Source: Caldilineaceae bacterium (GTDB lineage Bacteria; Chloroflexota; Anaerolineae; Caldilineales; Caldilineaceae). From it: DNA of 64,000 nt. Numbering within the stretch: the first letter of the stretch is position 1; every line of letters starts with the position of its first letter. Shown here one piece after another: positions 55,314 through 64,000 of this stretch. The notes below the pieces were generated by a model, which did no database searches, was not told where the DNA came from, and saw only the letters and a program-made list of their open reading frames with translations. The stretch covers positions 104,625 through 168,624 of the forward strand of contig JAJEBF010000021.1 in assembly GCA_022824025.1 (NCBI GenBank). Direction: 5' to 3'. Position numbers and translations under genes: made by a program.

Positions 55314-55820
55314 TTGACACTCGACGCCAATGCGAAGCGAAAAGGGCGGAGGAAGGTCCAGGCGCACCTTGTCGAGGCCACGCCAAGCGCAGGCGGCTTG
55401 GGCCACTGGATTTTGGCGGCGCCGGGAATCGGCTTTTTGGGATGGTTGTGGTTGGATCTTTTTTCTCTTCTCAGCCCGGTCGAGCCGCGCCCAGTTGAAC
55501 TTCTCATCGGTACCGCAGCTTATGTCGCGTTCGTTCTACTTCCCTTCGGCTATGGCGCGCATCGATTTGTAACTTCCTTCCCGGGCATCTTTCAGCAGGC
55601 CGGTTGGACCGTCATGCCCCTCGAGAAGGTCGAGCCGTCGGAGCAGCATGTCGTCAGATATGTTGCACGCACAAGAGAGCGCGCCGCCACAGATGGAAAG
55701 CGCGTTTGGCTTCGGACGGCACAGGGTTTGGTGTACCTGGAAATCATGGCAATTCTCTTTGGCGCCGTCGCGATGATTCCCCTATTCTTCAGCGCAGTTG
55801 AATTTGGCTTCGGAAGGTAG
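55314..55820 (+). CDS. small polytopic membrane protein
   Basis: 168 residues from TTG 55314. Three hydrophobic segments (about 30-53, 60-83, 140-162) with a basic N-terminus. The stretch between helices 2 and 3 (about 95-140) is polar and charged. Unknown family; 111 bp after the NYN gene and 68 bp before the M20 peptidase gene, all in one direction. Confidence 0.65.
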   Translation: MTLDANAKRKGRRKVQAHLVEATPSAGGLGHWILAAPGIGFLGWLWLDLFSLLSPVEPRPVELLIGTAAYVAFVLLPFGYGAHRFVTSFPGIFQQAGWTVMPLEKVEPSEQHVVRYVARTRERAATDGKRVWLRTAQGLVYLEIMAILFGAVAMIPLFFSAVEFGFGR

Positions 55821-55888
55821 AAATTCCGTCGGGATTGGACCGGTAGAGCGGCGGAAACAGAGAACGGCCCTCCCAGAAGGAGCGACGA

Positions 55889-57049
55889 ATGAACCCCATT
55901 GAACTGATCGGCTTCTATAAGGAACAGGAGACTCAGATCCTGCAGACCATCGGCGAATTGGTAAGGGAGGAGACGCCCTCCAACGATAAAGAGCGGCTGG
56001 ACCTCTTTGTCGAACGCCTTGCGGATCGCTTTTCGGGAGCCGGTTTAGAGACAGAAATTATTTCCAGTCCGACAAGAGGCAACCACTTGCGGGGCCTCTT
56101 TGAGAATGGGCAATTTGTGGAGAATCCGGACGCGGCGCCGGCCCTGATTCTCTGCCACTATGACACCGTGTGGCCGATCGGCTCTTTGGCAACCCATCCA
56201 TTTCGCGTGGACGACCAGGGCTGGGCATACGGGCCCGGCATCTTCGACATGCAATCAAGCCTGGCGCTGGCCGAATATACTTTGCGGGGGATTCAGAGCC
56301 TTGCATTGCGGTTGCCCCGTCCGGTGACTTTGCTGGCGACCTCAGACGAGGAGGTCGGCAGCCAGACTTCCCGCGAGCTGATCGAGGAGGAGGCGAGGCG
56401 CTCGGCGTACGTTTTGGTGCTGGAGCCGCCACTTCCCGGCGGCAAACTGAAAACTACCCGTAAGGGCGGTTCTCACTTTTCCCTGAAGATAAAGGGCAGG
56501 GCTGCCCACGCCGGGGTGGAGCCGGAAAAGGGCATCAGCGCCGTTCAGGAAATGGCCCATCAGATACTCGCCCTCCACGACCTCACGGACCTTGCGGCCG
56601 GCACGACAGTGAACGTCGGAGTCGTTGCCGCGGGCACGCGCCCAAACGTAGTGGCCGCCCATGCCGAGGCGTACATCGATGTTCGCGCCTGGACTGCAAA
56701 GGAGATGCGCCGGGTAAGCGAGGCCATCCTGGCTCTTCAGCCGAACGTGAGCGGCACGGAACTGGTGGTGACAGGAGGAGAGAACCGCCCGCCTTTGGAA
56801 AGAAGCGTTACTGGGGGGCTCTTCGAACAAGCGCGGCGGATCGCGCGTCCACTGGGAATCGACTTGGAGGAGGCTGGGACTGGGGGTGGCAGCGACGGCA
56901 ACCTGACAGGCGCCATGGGCGTCCCAACGTTGGACGGCCTCGGCATTCCGGGTGACGGCGCCCATGCCGATCATGAACATATTGAGGTGGACAAGATCGC
57001 CGAAAGGGCGGCCATATTGACTTTGCTTCTGCAGGAACTTTCTCCTTGA
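55889..57049 (+). CDS. M20 family metallopeptidase (carboxypeptidase G2-like)
   Basis: 386 residues. Zinc ligands and catalytic residues in order: LILCHYDTVW (His, Asp), GIFDMQSSLAL (Asp), TSDEEVGSQTS (Glu pair), and the late His in GAHADHEHIEVD. A dimerisation lid domain lies at about 195-300. Cleaves C-terminal residues or N-acyl amino acids; exact specificity unknown. AAGGAG precedes the ATG. Confidence 0.92.
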   Translation: MNPIELIGFYKEQETQILQTIGELVREETPSNDKERLDLFVERLADRFSGAGLETEIISSPTRGNHLRGLFENGQFVENPDAAPALILCHYDTVWPIGSLATHPFRVDDQGWAYGPGIFDMQSSLALAEYTLRGIQSLALRLPRPVTLLATSDEEVGSQTSRELIEEEARRSAYVLVLEPPLPGGKLKTTRKGGSHFSLKIKGRAAHAGVEPEKGISAVQEMAHQILALHDLTDLAAGTTVNVGVVAAGTRPNVVAAHAEAYIDVRAWTAKEMRRVSEAILALQPNVSGTELVVTGGENRPPLERSVTGGLFEQARRIARPLGIDLEEAGTGGGSDGNLTGAMGVPTLDGLGIPGDGAHADHEHIEVDKIAERAAILTLLLQELSP

Positions 57050-57131
57050 TTCCGTTCATTACTGCGCCCGCAGACAAATGTCCTAGAATGGCGTTTCCCC
57101 TTTTTTGGTTAGCCTGGAGACGGAAATAGAC

Positions 57132-58808
57132 ATGGATTTTTGCCGCTATTTCAAGAATGAGGAGTTGGCCACCATTCTGCTGGAGTGGACGGAAAGCTAT
57201 CCCCATCTGGCTCGGCTTTCCGAACTTGGCAGAAGCCACGAAGGCAGACCTATCCATCTGCTGACATTGACAAATCGTGCGACCGGTTCAGATGAGGAAA
57301 AGCCTGCCCTGTGGGTCGACGCAAACATCCATGCAACCGAAGTCGCCGGCACGACTGTGGCCCTCCGTATCGCCTACACTCTTCTTTCAGGTTTCGGAAC
57401 CGACGCGCAATGCGGACGGCTGCTCGACAATGCTGCCTTCTACATTGTGCCCCGTCTGAATCCAGACGGGGCCGCCCTCGCGCTCGCAGACCGACCACAA
57501 TATGTTCGGTCCGGAACGCGTCCCTACCCCTTTCCAGAGCCCTTGGCCGGCTTGCATGAAGAGGACATTGATGGCGACGGGCGCATTTTGCAGATGCGCG
57601 TTCCTGATCCCCACGGCGACTGGAAAGTCAGTTCGCTGGACCCGCGGCTGATGGAGAAAAGAGGGCCGGACGAGCATGATGGCAGCTTCTACCGCCTGTT
57701 GCCTGAGGGAAAGATTGAAGATTACGACGGTGTGACATTCAGCGTGGCCAGGCCGTGGCAAGGACTGGATTTCAACCGTAACTTCCCCTTTGAATGGCAG
57801 CCTGAATCAACCCAGCCAGGGGCAGGCCCATTTCCAGGATCTGAAGAGGAGATACGGGCTGTCGTTGACTTTGTCAGTCGGCACAACAACATTAATGTTG
57901 CGCTCACCTACCACACGCAAAGCGGCGTCATCCTGCGGCCATTCAGCACAAGGCCGGACGAAAAGATGGAGACGGGCGACCTCTGGGTCTATGAGATGAT
58001 GGGCGAAAGAGGTAAGGAGGCGACCGGGTACCCCTGTCTGTCAGTCTTCCATGGCTTTCGCTATCATCCCAAGCAAGTTACAACGGGAGGTTTCGACGAC
58101 TGGGTCTATGACCATATAGGGATATATTCGTTCACGATCGAACTGTGGGATCTGCCGGGCCGAGCAGGGATAAAGGACCGGGATTTCATCGATTGGTTTC
58201 GGAAGCATCCTCATCAGGATGACGTGAAAATCCTGGAATGGTTGGAGGAGAACTGTGAAGACCCGCCTTTGGTGGCGTGGTACCCGTTCGAGCATCCGCA
58301 ACTTGGGCCAGTTGAGATCGGTGGATACGACCGGATGTACACCTGGCGGAACCCGCCTCCCAGTTTTATGGGCGAAGAGGCGAAGGCGAACGCAGCGTTC
58401 GTCCTTTCGCTGGCCGATATGTTGCCGCGATTAACACTCCATACCCTCTTATTGGAACGACTCTCAAAAGAAGGGGACTACCGATTGCGGCTGGTTGTCG
58501 AGAACAGCGGCTTCTTCCCAACCTATACAAGCGCCCAGGGGCGGAACCGCAAAGCAATGAGGCCCATTCGCGTCGAGCTCAAAGTGTCCCCGGACGTTCA
58601 GATCACGAGCGGGCGCAAAAAGCTGGAGATTGGACACCTGGAGGGACGAAGCAGCAAGCTCTCGGTAACGCCCATCTACGCCGCAAGCCCGACCGACAAT
58701 CGCGCCTGGGTCGAATGGATTTTGCGGGGCCCCGCCGGAGCTGAAATCGATCTCAACATTCTCAGCGACCGCGCCGGCTCTTTGCACGAAAGCGTCCTGC
58801 TGGAGTAA
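57132..58808 (+). CDS. M14 family zinc carboxypeptidase
   Basis: 558 residues from ATG 57132 (GGAGACGG upstream; TTG at 57105 is possible). Zinc ligands HATE near 71-74 and His in ALTYHTQSG; DFNRNFPFEW supplies the substrate-binding Asn-Arg; catalytic Glu in FTIELWDLPG. The C-terminal 120 residues form an extra beta-rich domain. No signal peptide, so intracellular. A TAGAAT -10-like box (57084-57089) lies 43 bp upstream. Confidence 0.92.
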   Translation: MDFCRYFKNEELATILLEWTESYPHLARLSELGRSHEGRPIHLLTLTNRATGSDEEKPALWVDANIHATEVAGTTVALRIAYTLLSGFGTDAQCGRLLDNAAFYIVPRLNPDGAALALADRPQYVRSGTRPYPFPEPLAGLHEEDIDGDGRILQMRVPDPHGDWKVSSLDPRLMEKRGPDEHDGSFYRLLPEGKIEDYDGVTFSVARPWQGLDFNRNFPFEWQPESTQPGAGPFPGSEEEIRAVVDFVSRHNNINVALTYHTQSGVILRPFSTRPDEKMETGDLWVYEMMGERGKEATGYPCLSVFHGFRYHPKQVTTGGFDDWVYDHIGIYSFTIELWDLPGRAGIKDRDFIDWFRKHPHQDDVKILEWLEENCEDPPLVAWYPFEHPQLGPVEIGGYDRMYTWRNPPPSFMGEEAKANAAFVLSLADMLPRLTLHTLLLERLSKEGDYRLRLVVENSGFFPTYTSAQGRNRKAMRPIRVELKVSPDVQITSGRKKLEIGHLEGRSSKLSVTPIYAASPTDNRAWVEWILRGPAGAEIDLNILSDRAGSLHESVLLE

Positions 58809-58934
58809 GGTCGGGGAGGCGGCGCGGACAGGCTGTCCACCGGGAAGGCGTTGCGAGGGAACTTCGACCGGTTTCGGCGGCATCGGATCGTCGATTCGCA
58901 ACCCTTCGACTATGACTTCGGGAGGGCTCGTTCC

Positions 58935-59660
58935 TTGAGCAAAACAAAACTGTTAATTGTTGAAGACGAGCCGACGCTGCTTGAAACGCTCAAGTACAAT
59001 CTGGTACGACAGGGATATGAGGTCGTTACTGCGTCAGACGGCGCCATGGCGTTGCCGACGGCGAGAAGCGAGAGACCGGACCTTGTGATCCTCGATGTCA
59101 TGTTGCCTGGGCTGGATGGCTTCGAGATTTGCCGAATTTTGCGGCAGGAGATGAGCCTCCCGATTATCATGTTAACGGCGAAGGATGAAGAGGTAGACAA
59201 GATTGTCGGTCTCGAAGTAGGCGCAGACGACTATCTGACAAAACCGTTCAGCATGAGGGAACTTCAGGCTAGAGTTAAGGCGCACCTGCGTCGGGTACGA
59301 CTACTGCGCGAAGAGATCGAGAGCTCAGGACAGGCAGTTCCCGCAGCGCTTGACATCGGTACGGTCTTCACCTTTGACGACCTGGTGATCGATGAAGGCA
59401 GAAGAGAAATCCGACGCGATGGGCAAGTGCTGGCAATGAAACCGAAGGAGTTTGAGCTGCTCATCTTTCTGGCGCGCAACCGGGGCATCGCCTTGGGGCG
59501 GAGCCTGATTCTCGAACGGGTTTGGGGGTGGGACTTCGACGGCGGCAGCCGCACAGTCGATGTTCACGTTCGCTGGCTGAGAGAGAAGATCGAGGTTGAT
59601 CCGGCTAACCCGCAACGAATTCTGACTGTCCGGGGCATTGGATATCGATTTGACGGATAG
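58935..59660 (+). CDS. OmpR/PhoB-family response regulator
   Basis: 241 residues from TTG 58935, behind GGGAGGG; the longer frame from 58851 adds an unlikely leader. Receiver domain with phospho-Asp54 ([10 protein letters not shown]) and Lys in TKPF; the winged-helix DNA-binding domain ends with [13 protein letters not shown] and VRGIGYRF. Paired with the sensor kinase that overlaps it by 23 bp. The Pho-box array at 62925 and pstS suggest that it is PhoB/PhoP. Confidence 0.93.
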   Translation: MSKTKLLIVEDEPTLLETLKYNLVRQGYEVVTASDGAMALPTARSERPDLVILDVMLPGLDGFEICRILRQEMSLPIIMLTAKDEEVDKIVGLEVGADDYLTKPFSMRELQARVKAHLRRVRLLREEIESSGQAVPAALDIGTVFTFDDLVIDEGRREIRRDGQVLAMKPKEFELLIFLARNRGIALGRSLILERVWGWDFDGGSRTVDVHVRWLREKIEVDPANPQRILTVRGIGYRFDG

Positions 59661-61686
59661 CCCCGCCGCTTCCGCTGCAGGACCTCGTGCCTTGCAGGGG
59701 ACCAAGAGCGTCCCGCTTTACACTTTCAAACCAATGCCCCGGTTTCGCTCAATCCGCTGGCGAATCACCGTACAGTTCTTTTTCTTTACCGCCGCCCTGC
59801 TTGCGGCCCTCTCTTTCTTTGCCCTCTACCAGTTCAATCTATACCATGCCGGCCAGGCGCGTGAACGCCTGACGTCCCAGGCCCGACTGCTTGCCAGTGA
59901 CGCCTACTTGCGGAAGGGGTTAGCCGAGTCGCGCTGGCAAGCGGGTGACAGGGAACTGGCGCGCATGGCGCTTGCCTGGAGCGATCAGCTGGACGCGCGG
60001 GTTACGGTGTCCCTTGCAGACGGGAATGTTTTGGCGGACTCGCACACCAACCCTTTGACCATGACAGGCGTAGCCCAGCAGCCTGAATTCCGTGCCGCCA
60101 TTGCCGAAGGGACAGGGTATGCCATTCGCAGAAGCAGGACGCTGGGCTCAGAGATGATATACGCGGCCGCGGCCGCGCCCCCCATTGCGGAGGAGCTGGC
60201 CGACAGCGACCAAAGGAATCTTGATAGCGTCGTGGGCGTCCTGCGCATTTCGGTCCCGAGTACGGATGCTGCAATTGCGGCAAATCAGCTGCGAAGAGCC
60301 ATCCTGTTCGCAACCCTGCTGGCCCTGGCCATTGCTGGCGGCGCAGCCTATTTCGTTGCCCAGCGGACGTCGCTCCCCTTCCGGGATTTGGTGCGCGTTG
60401 CCGCCGGAATGGCCCAAAGTGAACTTGGCATCCGGCTTGAACCGCGGGCGTCCGACGAGGCTGGACAGCTTTCCAGGGTCTTCATCCGTTTGAGCGAACG
60501 CCTTCATTCACAGGTCGCAACTGTCTCACGTGAACGGGAACGGCTCACCTCCGTACTGGATAATCTGGTTGACGGCGTATTCATCCTGGACAGCGAGGGG
60601 CGAGTCCGGCTATGCAACTTGGTTGCAGCCCACATGGTCGGGGTGGACGGTGCAAGGGAAGCCCCTTCCCAGGCGGACGTCGGACATGAAACACCAGGAC
60701 CGACGAATGAGACCGCGCCGCGTCCCACAGAGGCCGGCTCCCCTCACCTGCATGGCCGCCGGCAAGGTTTTCGAGGGCTTCCGTTGGCCCAGATTGTGAA
60801 GGATCACCGAATCGTTGAAACGTGGCAGGATTGCCGCAATGACGGGCAGCAGGCGGAGAACATCTTTCAGTGGGGAAACCGCACTTTGCGTGTTATTGCC
60901 CTGCCATTTGTCGCAGGCGGAAGTGATGGCTTCATCGTGCTTCTCCAGGACATGACCAAGGTTCACCGGTTGGAGAGAATCCGGCGCGATTTTGTCAGCA
61001 ATATCTCCCACGAATTGCGTACCCCTCTTGCCTCGCTGCAGGCTCTTACCGAGACGCTGCGCGACGGCGCGATTGACGATCCGGATGCCGCGCCCCTCTT
61101 TCTCGACCGGATTGAAACTGAGGTCGATTCGCTTGCCCAAATGGTAAGGGAGTTACTTGAGCTCTCGCGCATTGAATCTGGCCAGGTACCCTTTCGCTTC
61201 CAGCCTGTCCCGGTCAGCGAGACTGTATTGACCCCCGTAGAGCGACTGCAACCGCTTGCGGCCCGCAGCCAAATCGACCTTATCGTCGATCTGCCGCCCC
61301 GCCTCCCGCGTGTTTACGCTGATGCCGAACGAATCCACCAGGTGATCACTAATCTCGTGCACAATGCGTTGAAATTTTCCTCTGCCGGCGGCTCGGTCAA
61401 CATCTCTGCAGTCGCAGAACCGGACTCGCGCCGGGTAACAATTTCCGTCAATGACACGGGTATTGGCGTCCCGTTGGAGGACACCGACCGTATATTCGAG
61501 CGGTTCTACAAAACCGACCGGGCCCGCGCCGGCGGCGGCACCGGGTTGGGCCTGGCAATTGCCAAGCATATTGTTCAGGCACACAACGGGCGGATTTGGG
61601 TTGAGAGCATCGAGAATCGCGGCAGCACCTTTTCGTTTACGCTCTCCGTCGCCGCGAACGGTGATCAAGGCCAGTTTACGACCTAG
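59638..61686 (+). CDS. PhoR-like sensor histidine kinase
   Basis: 682 residues from TTG 59638; ATG 59734 gives 650 and may be the true start. Helix 1 (about 43-64), an extracytoplasmic sensor domain (65-217), helix 2 (about 218-240), HAMP, PAS (about 300-440) with a disordered insert [18 protein letters not shown]..., HisKA with phospho-His458 ([11 protein letters not shown]) and HATPase with [26 protein letters not shown]. The overlap with the regulator gene implies co-expression. The PAS-bearing arrangement matches PhoR. Confidence 0.93.
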   Translation: MDIDLTDSPAASAAGPRALQGTKSVPLYTFKPMPRFRSIRWRITVQFFFFTAALLAALSFFALYQFNLYHAGQARERLTSQARLLASDAYLRKGLAESRWQAGDRELARMALAWSDQLDARVTVSLADGNVLADSHTNPLTMTGVAQQPEFRAAIAEGTGYAIRRSRTLGSEMIYAAAAAPPIAEELADSDQRNLDSVVGVLRISVPSTDAAIAANQLRRAILFATLLALAIAGGAAYFVAQRTSLPFRDLVRVAAGMAQSELGIRLEPRASDEAGQLSRVFIRLSERLHSQVATVSRERERLTSVLDNLVDGVFILDSEGRVRLCNLVAAHMVGVDGAREAPSQADVGHETPGPTNETAPRPTEAGSPHLHGRRQGFRGLPLAQIVKDHRIVETWQDCRNDGQQAENIFQWGNRTLRVIALPFVAGGSDGFIVLLQDMTKVHRLERIRRDFVSNISHELRTPLASLQALTETLRDGAIDDPDAAPLFLDRIETEVDSLAQMVRELLELSRIESGQVPFRFQPVPVSETVLTPVERLQPLAARSQIDLIVDLPPRLPRVYADAERIHQVITNLVHNALKFSSAGGSVNISAVAEPDSRRVTISVNDTGIGVPLEDTDRIFERFYKTDRARAGGGTGLGLAIAKHIVQAHNGRIWVESIENRGSTFSFTLSVAANGDQGQFTT

Positions 61687-62298
61687 CCTGGACACCCGCC
61701 CCGACCGAAGAGGACGACCAGGTCGGCTGAAACTGCACCGGCCGAACTATTTGCGACAAAAAATTCAATTTCATTCCGTCGAGCCCGCTCTTTCATGAGT
61801 TCGGCGCAAGCGGCCTCCCTTTGTGGGGAGACCACACCCGGCAGCACTGCCAACCTCTTCTCCTTTACCCCCTTCCGCCCAATCTGCCTGAACTGGTCCA
61901 AGATGACGGGCGCACGCGCCCTGTGAAAACCGCCATACTGACCGTTTCCCGGCAACAGGTTTGGCCCAATCCGGGATGCGCCTCTTGTCGATTTCTGACC
62001 TCGGCGCTTCAGAATACGACAGCGCCTATCCCTTACCGGCACCTCAGGACTTTTTTCGGGCCCTTTCCTCTGTTCATACTTCAGGTTCCAGGGCAGCGAA
62101 TGAGGGAGTTGATTCAGGGTGGCTCGCGGCCCACGGCGAGTTGGGTTCAATGGGTCTCGCGAGCCAGCCGCATCCTGTCTCACACGACTCACTCCCCTGG
62201 GCTTTGATGAGGCCTACCCCATTTTTACTGGATCCTAACTCCTCATTTACATCTTCTCTACGACACGTTAATCGAATTCCCTTAAGCTTCAAGTCGAC
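61687..62298. other. long gap between kinase gene and small protein gene
   Basis: 612 bp. Two open frames (minus 61683-62192; plus 61821-62207) overlap here but both give Pro/Ser/Arg-rich sequence without domains. Four or five hexanucleotide palindromes crowd the last 70 bases. No terminator or strong promoter was recognised. Confidence 0.45.
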
Positions 62299-62760
62299 AT
62301 GAAGAAAATGACAAAGAAAACTAGCCCGGAACAGCCTGACGTCCCGCCTCAGGCGCCTTTGAGAAGGAGAAAGTTTCCCCAGGCAATGCGATCCGGGCCT
62401 CAAAAAAGGAGAGGGTGGCACATGCTGCCGGATTCACTGGAAAAGTTCATTCTGCATCGAAGGATCGATTCGTTCCACAAGATCTGGTTCCTGCTGTTTA
62501 TGCACCAGCATTCGCTGCAGGACAAGATCAATCGTGAATATGTGCGTCAAGTGACCTTCACGGACGCGCCGACTCTGGATGAAGTGATTGAAGAGTTGAA
62601 AGAGTCTGGCCTCTTGACGTCCTCTAACGAGCTCCTAAGGCTTGCGGATACACCTGAAGTACGCGCCGACCTGGACACGATGGCCCATGTCTTTGAAGAT
62701 CCGTCGGGCCGGCAGGAACTGTTGCGAAGACTATACCGGCACGCTTCAGTTCCACTTTAG
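62299..62760 (+). CDS. small hypothetical protein upstream of pstS
   Basis: 153 residues. A basic N-terminus (about 1-42) precedes a helical domain whose LDEVIEELKESGLLTS segment looks like a winged-helix unit. If the N-terminal 42 residues are not translated, Met43 (62425) is an alternative start. Charge and codon use support coding; the stop is followed by a 385-bp gap holding the Pho box. A regulatory or phosphate-related role is guesswork from position. Confidence 0.55.
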   Translation: MKKMTKKTSPEQPDVPPQAPLRRRKFPQAMRSGPQKRRGWHMLPDSLEKFILHRRIDSFHKIWFLLFMHQHSLQDKINREYVRQVTFTDAPTLDEVIEELKESGLLTSSNELLRLADTPEVRADLDTMAHVFEDPSGRQELLRRLYRHASVPL

Positions 62761-62924
62761 GGAGGTCGTTACACAGAGCGCCCTGGCGACTCTTACGTTA
62801 CTGGAGAGGACCATGGCCCGGTAAGAAGGCTGCGGTTGGACCCAGAGAACTTTCATTGGGCAGTATGAATGGTCAGCTATCTGGCGCTGACCGGATTCCA
62901 ATCAGAAGCTGCCCAGGACCCGCC

Positions 62925-62964
62925 GTTAAACAGGTTTTAACATAACCAATAAGGGTTGTTAACG
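62925..62964 (+). promoter_or_regulatory. Pho-box-like array upstream of pstS
   Basis: Four 7-bp units at exact 11-bp intervals: GTTAAAC (62925), TTTAACA (62936), CAATAAG (62947, degenerate), GTTAACG (62958). The period and TTAAC core match PhoP boxes of Gram-positive bacteria. A -10-like TACATT lies at 62987-62992 without a -35, as expected of an activator-dependent promoter. About 180 bp before the pstS start. The remaining gap (62761-63145) holds no gene. Confidence 0.6.
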
Positions 62965-63145
62965 CCTGGCCCGGGTTTCATCACATTACATTAACTTCGT
63001 TGGGTTAGGTTTATAGCTGCATTGGAACAGGACATTCGTAACTGATTCCGTTGCGCCGTATCCGCGGGGGCAAATCACCCCCGATTTGCAATGCCCAACC
63101 CTCCACAGTAGGTCAACCAACGTGACATACGTCAAAGGAGTGAAA

Positions 63146-64000
63146 ATGCGTCGTTTACTGCTTGTATGGTTCCTTATCGCAGGACTCGTTCTTGCTGCGT
63201 GCGGGGGCTCATCTGAAGAGGAAGCTTCAGCCGATGAGCCTGCCATGAACGAGAGTGCGATGGCTGCCGCCGATCCATCTGATGGGCTGCCCGAGGTAAA
63301 TCCTCTGGAAGTGACCGGTGACATCATCACCGCGGGCAGCTCCACTGTCTTCCCCTTGTCCGAGGCCATGGCCGAGCGCTTCAAGGACGAAGGCTACGCC
63401 GACAATATCACCATCGACAGCATCGGCAGCGGCGCCGGGTTCGAGCGATTCTGCGTCGCCGGCGAATCTGACGTCTCCAACGCCAGCAGAGCGATCAAAG
63501 ACTCCGAACGGGAATCCTGCGCCGCTATCGACCGCATCCCGATCGAGTTCCGCGTCGGCACCGATGCCCTTGCCGTGACCGTCAGCAAGGACAATGATTT
63601 CGTCGACAACCTCTCCCTCGATGAGCTCGCTCTCGTCTTCTCTACGGCCGCCACCTGGGCCGACGTCAACCCGGACTGGCCGGCAGAGCCGATTCAGCGC
63701 TTCAGCCCCGGCACCGACAGCGGCACCTTCGACTACTTCGTTGAAGAGGTCTTCGACGAGGACAAGGAACCCATCCTGAGCGCCGACGCCATCCAGCTGT
63801 CCGAGGATGACAACGTCCTCGTTCAGGGCGTCACCGGCAGCCCCTACGCGGTCGGCTACTTCGGCTACGCCTACTACCAGGAAAATGCCGATACGCTCAA
63901 GATCGTCGCCATCAACGGCGTCGACGCCACTGCCGCCAATGTTGACAATGGCAGCTACCCGCTCGCACGGCCGCTGTACATCTACTCCGATGCCGGCATC
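63146..64000 (+). CDS. pstS: phosphate ABC transporter substrate-binding lipoprotein PstS, 3' partial
   Basis: 285 residues are visible and the frame is still open at the window end. Signal peptide MRRLLLVWFLIAGLVLAAC with lipobox Cys19, then an acidic linker and the PstS domain: ITAGSSTVFPLSEAMAERF, SGAGFERFCVAGESDVSNAS and SPGTDSGTFDYFVEEV are characteristic phosphate-binding loops. AAAGGAG precedes the ATG. With the upstream two-component genes it forms a phosphate-starvation unit; pstCAB probably follow beyond the window. Confidence 0.96.
   Translation, partial: MRRLLLVWFLIAGLVLAACGGSSEEEASADEPAMNESAMAAADPSDGLPEVNPLEVTGDIITAGSSTVFPLSEAMAERFKDEGYADNITIDSIGSGAGFERFCVAGESDVSNASRAIKDSERESCAAIDRIPIEFRVGTDALAVTVSKDNDFVDNLSLDELALVFSTAATWADVNPDWPAEPIQRFSPGTDSGTFDYFVEEVFDEDKEPILSADAIQLSEDDNVLVQGVTGSPYAVGYFGYAYYQENADTLKIVAINGVDATAANVDNGSYPLARPLYIYSDAGI

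Noticed and set aside
61683..62192. 169-codon minus-strand frame after the kinase gene.
   Set aside because: Arg/Pro-rich with no hydrophobic core pattern and it overlaps the kinase stop; not credible as a protein.
62229..62298. Crowd of hexanucleotide palindromes (GGATCC, GAATTC, CTTAAG, AAGCTT, GTCGAC) resembling a cloning polylinker just before the small gene at 62299.
   Set aside because: The spacing is irregular, the flanks are ordinary genomic sequence and no vector sequence is recognised; chance or assembly artefact cannot be separated without the reads.

Overview
The window reads as a chromosome segment of a moderately GC-rich bacterium, most likely a member of the Chloroflexota (Caldilinea/Anaerolineae-like). 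This is inferred from the mix of genes: a large oligopeptide-type ABC transporter operon with phytanoyl-CoA dioxygenases and a beta-keto acid cleavage enzyme, mevalonate-pathway genes with an archaeal-type HMG-CoA synthase, T/P-rich linkers in exported proteins, and long-form Mfd. No database search was possible. No rRNA, tRNA, CRISPR array, prophage or insertion sequence was recognised.

Layout. 1-2.6 kb: the 3' part of a large DUF5695-like protein and a convergent small membrane-anchored protein. 2.85-18.6 kb: one long co-directional cluster that starts at two tandem sigma-70-like promoters. It encodes a lipoprotein binding protein, two permeases and two ATPases, then BKACE, a TIM-barrel isomerase, a zinc alcohol dehydrogenase, an amidohydrolase, a small unknown protein, two PhyH dioxygenases, a ThDP enzyme and an NHL propeller. 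It looks like one uptake-plus-catabolism system of unknown substrate. 19-22.3 kb (minus): a tightly overlapping set (unknown, Nudix, GNAT-like, alpha/beta hydrolase). 23-26.4 kb: RNase D-like exonuclease and convergent FtsH. 27-31.4 kb: three membrane proteins, two related to the NuoL/M/N ion-pumping subunits but without complex I partners. 31.5-34 kb: HMG-CoA reductase and HMG-CoA synthase. 34.3-38.9 kb (minus): Mfd and peptidyl-tRNA hydrolase.

39.3-44.6 kb (minus): exported proteins. These are a fibronectin-III/leucine-rich-repeat protein, a C-terminally anchored protein, a DsbB-like protein fused to a cytochrome c domain, and an anchored DsbA-like thiol oxidase. 45-50 kb: scattered metabolic genes (SDR, lactonase, 2-hydroxyacid dehydrogenase, creatininase, epimerase). 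50-55.8 kb: zinc-ribbon coiled-coil protein, a lone Flp pilin, ComF, long HPF (followed by a clear terminator), a glycosyltransferase, a YacP-like NYN protein and a small membrane protein. 55.9-58.8 kb: two metallopeptidases (M20, M14). 58.9-64 kb: a PhoB/PhoR-like two-component pair, a small unknown protein, an 11-bp-phased Pho-box-like array and the start of pstS, which together form a coherent phosphate-response unit.

Most notable: the DsbB-cytochrome c fusion beside DsbA, the long catabolic operon with its promoter architecture, the ion-pump-like trio lacking the usual charged residues, the Pho-box array, and an apparent ATT start preceded by a perfect Shine-Dalgarno in the HMG-CoA reductase gene.
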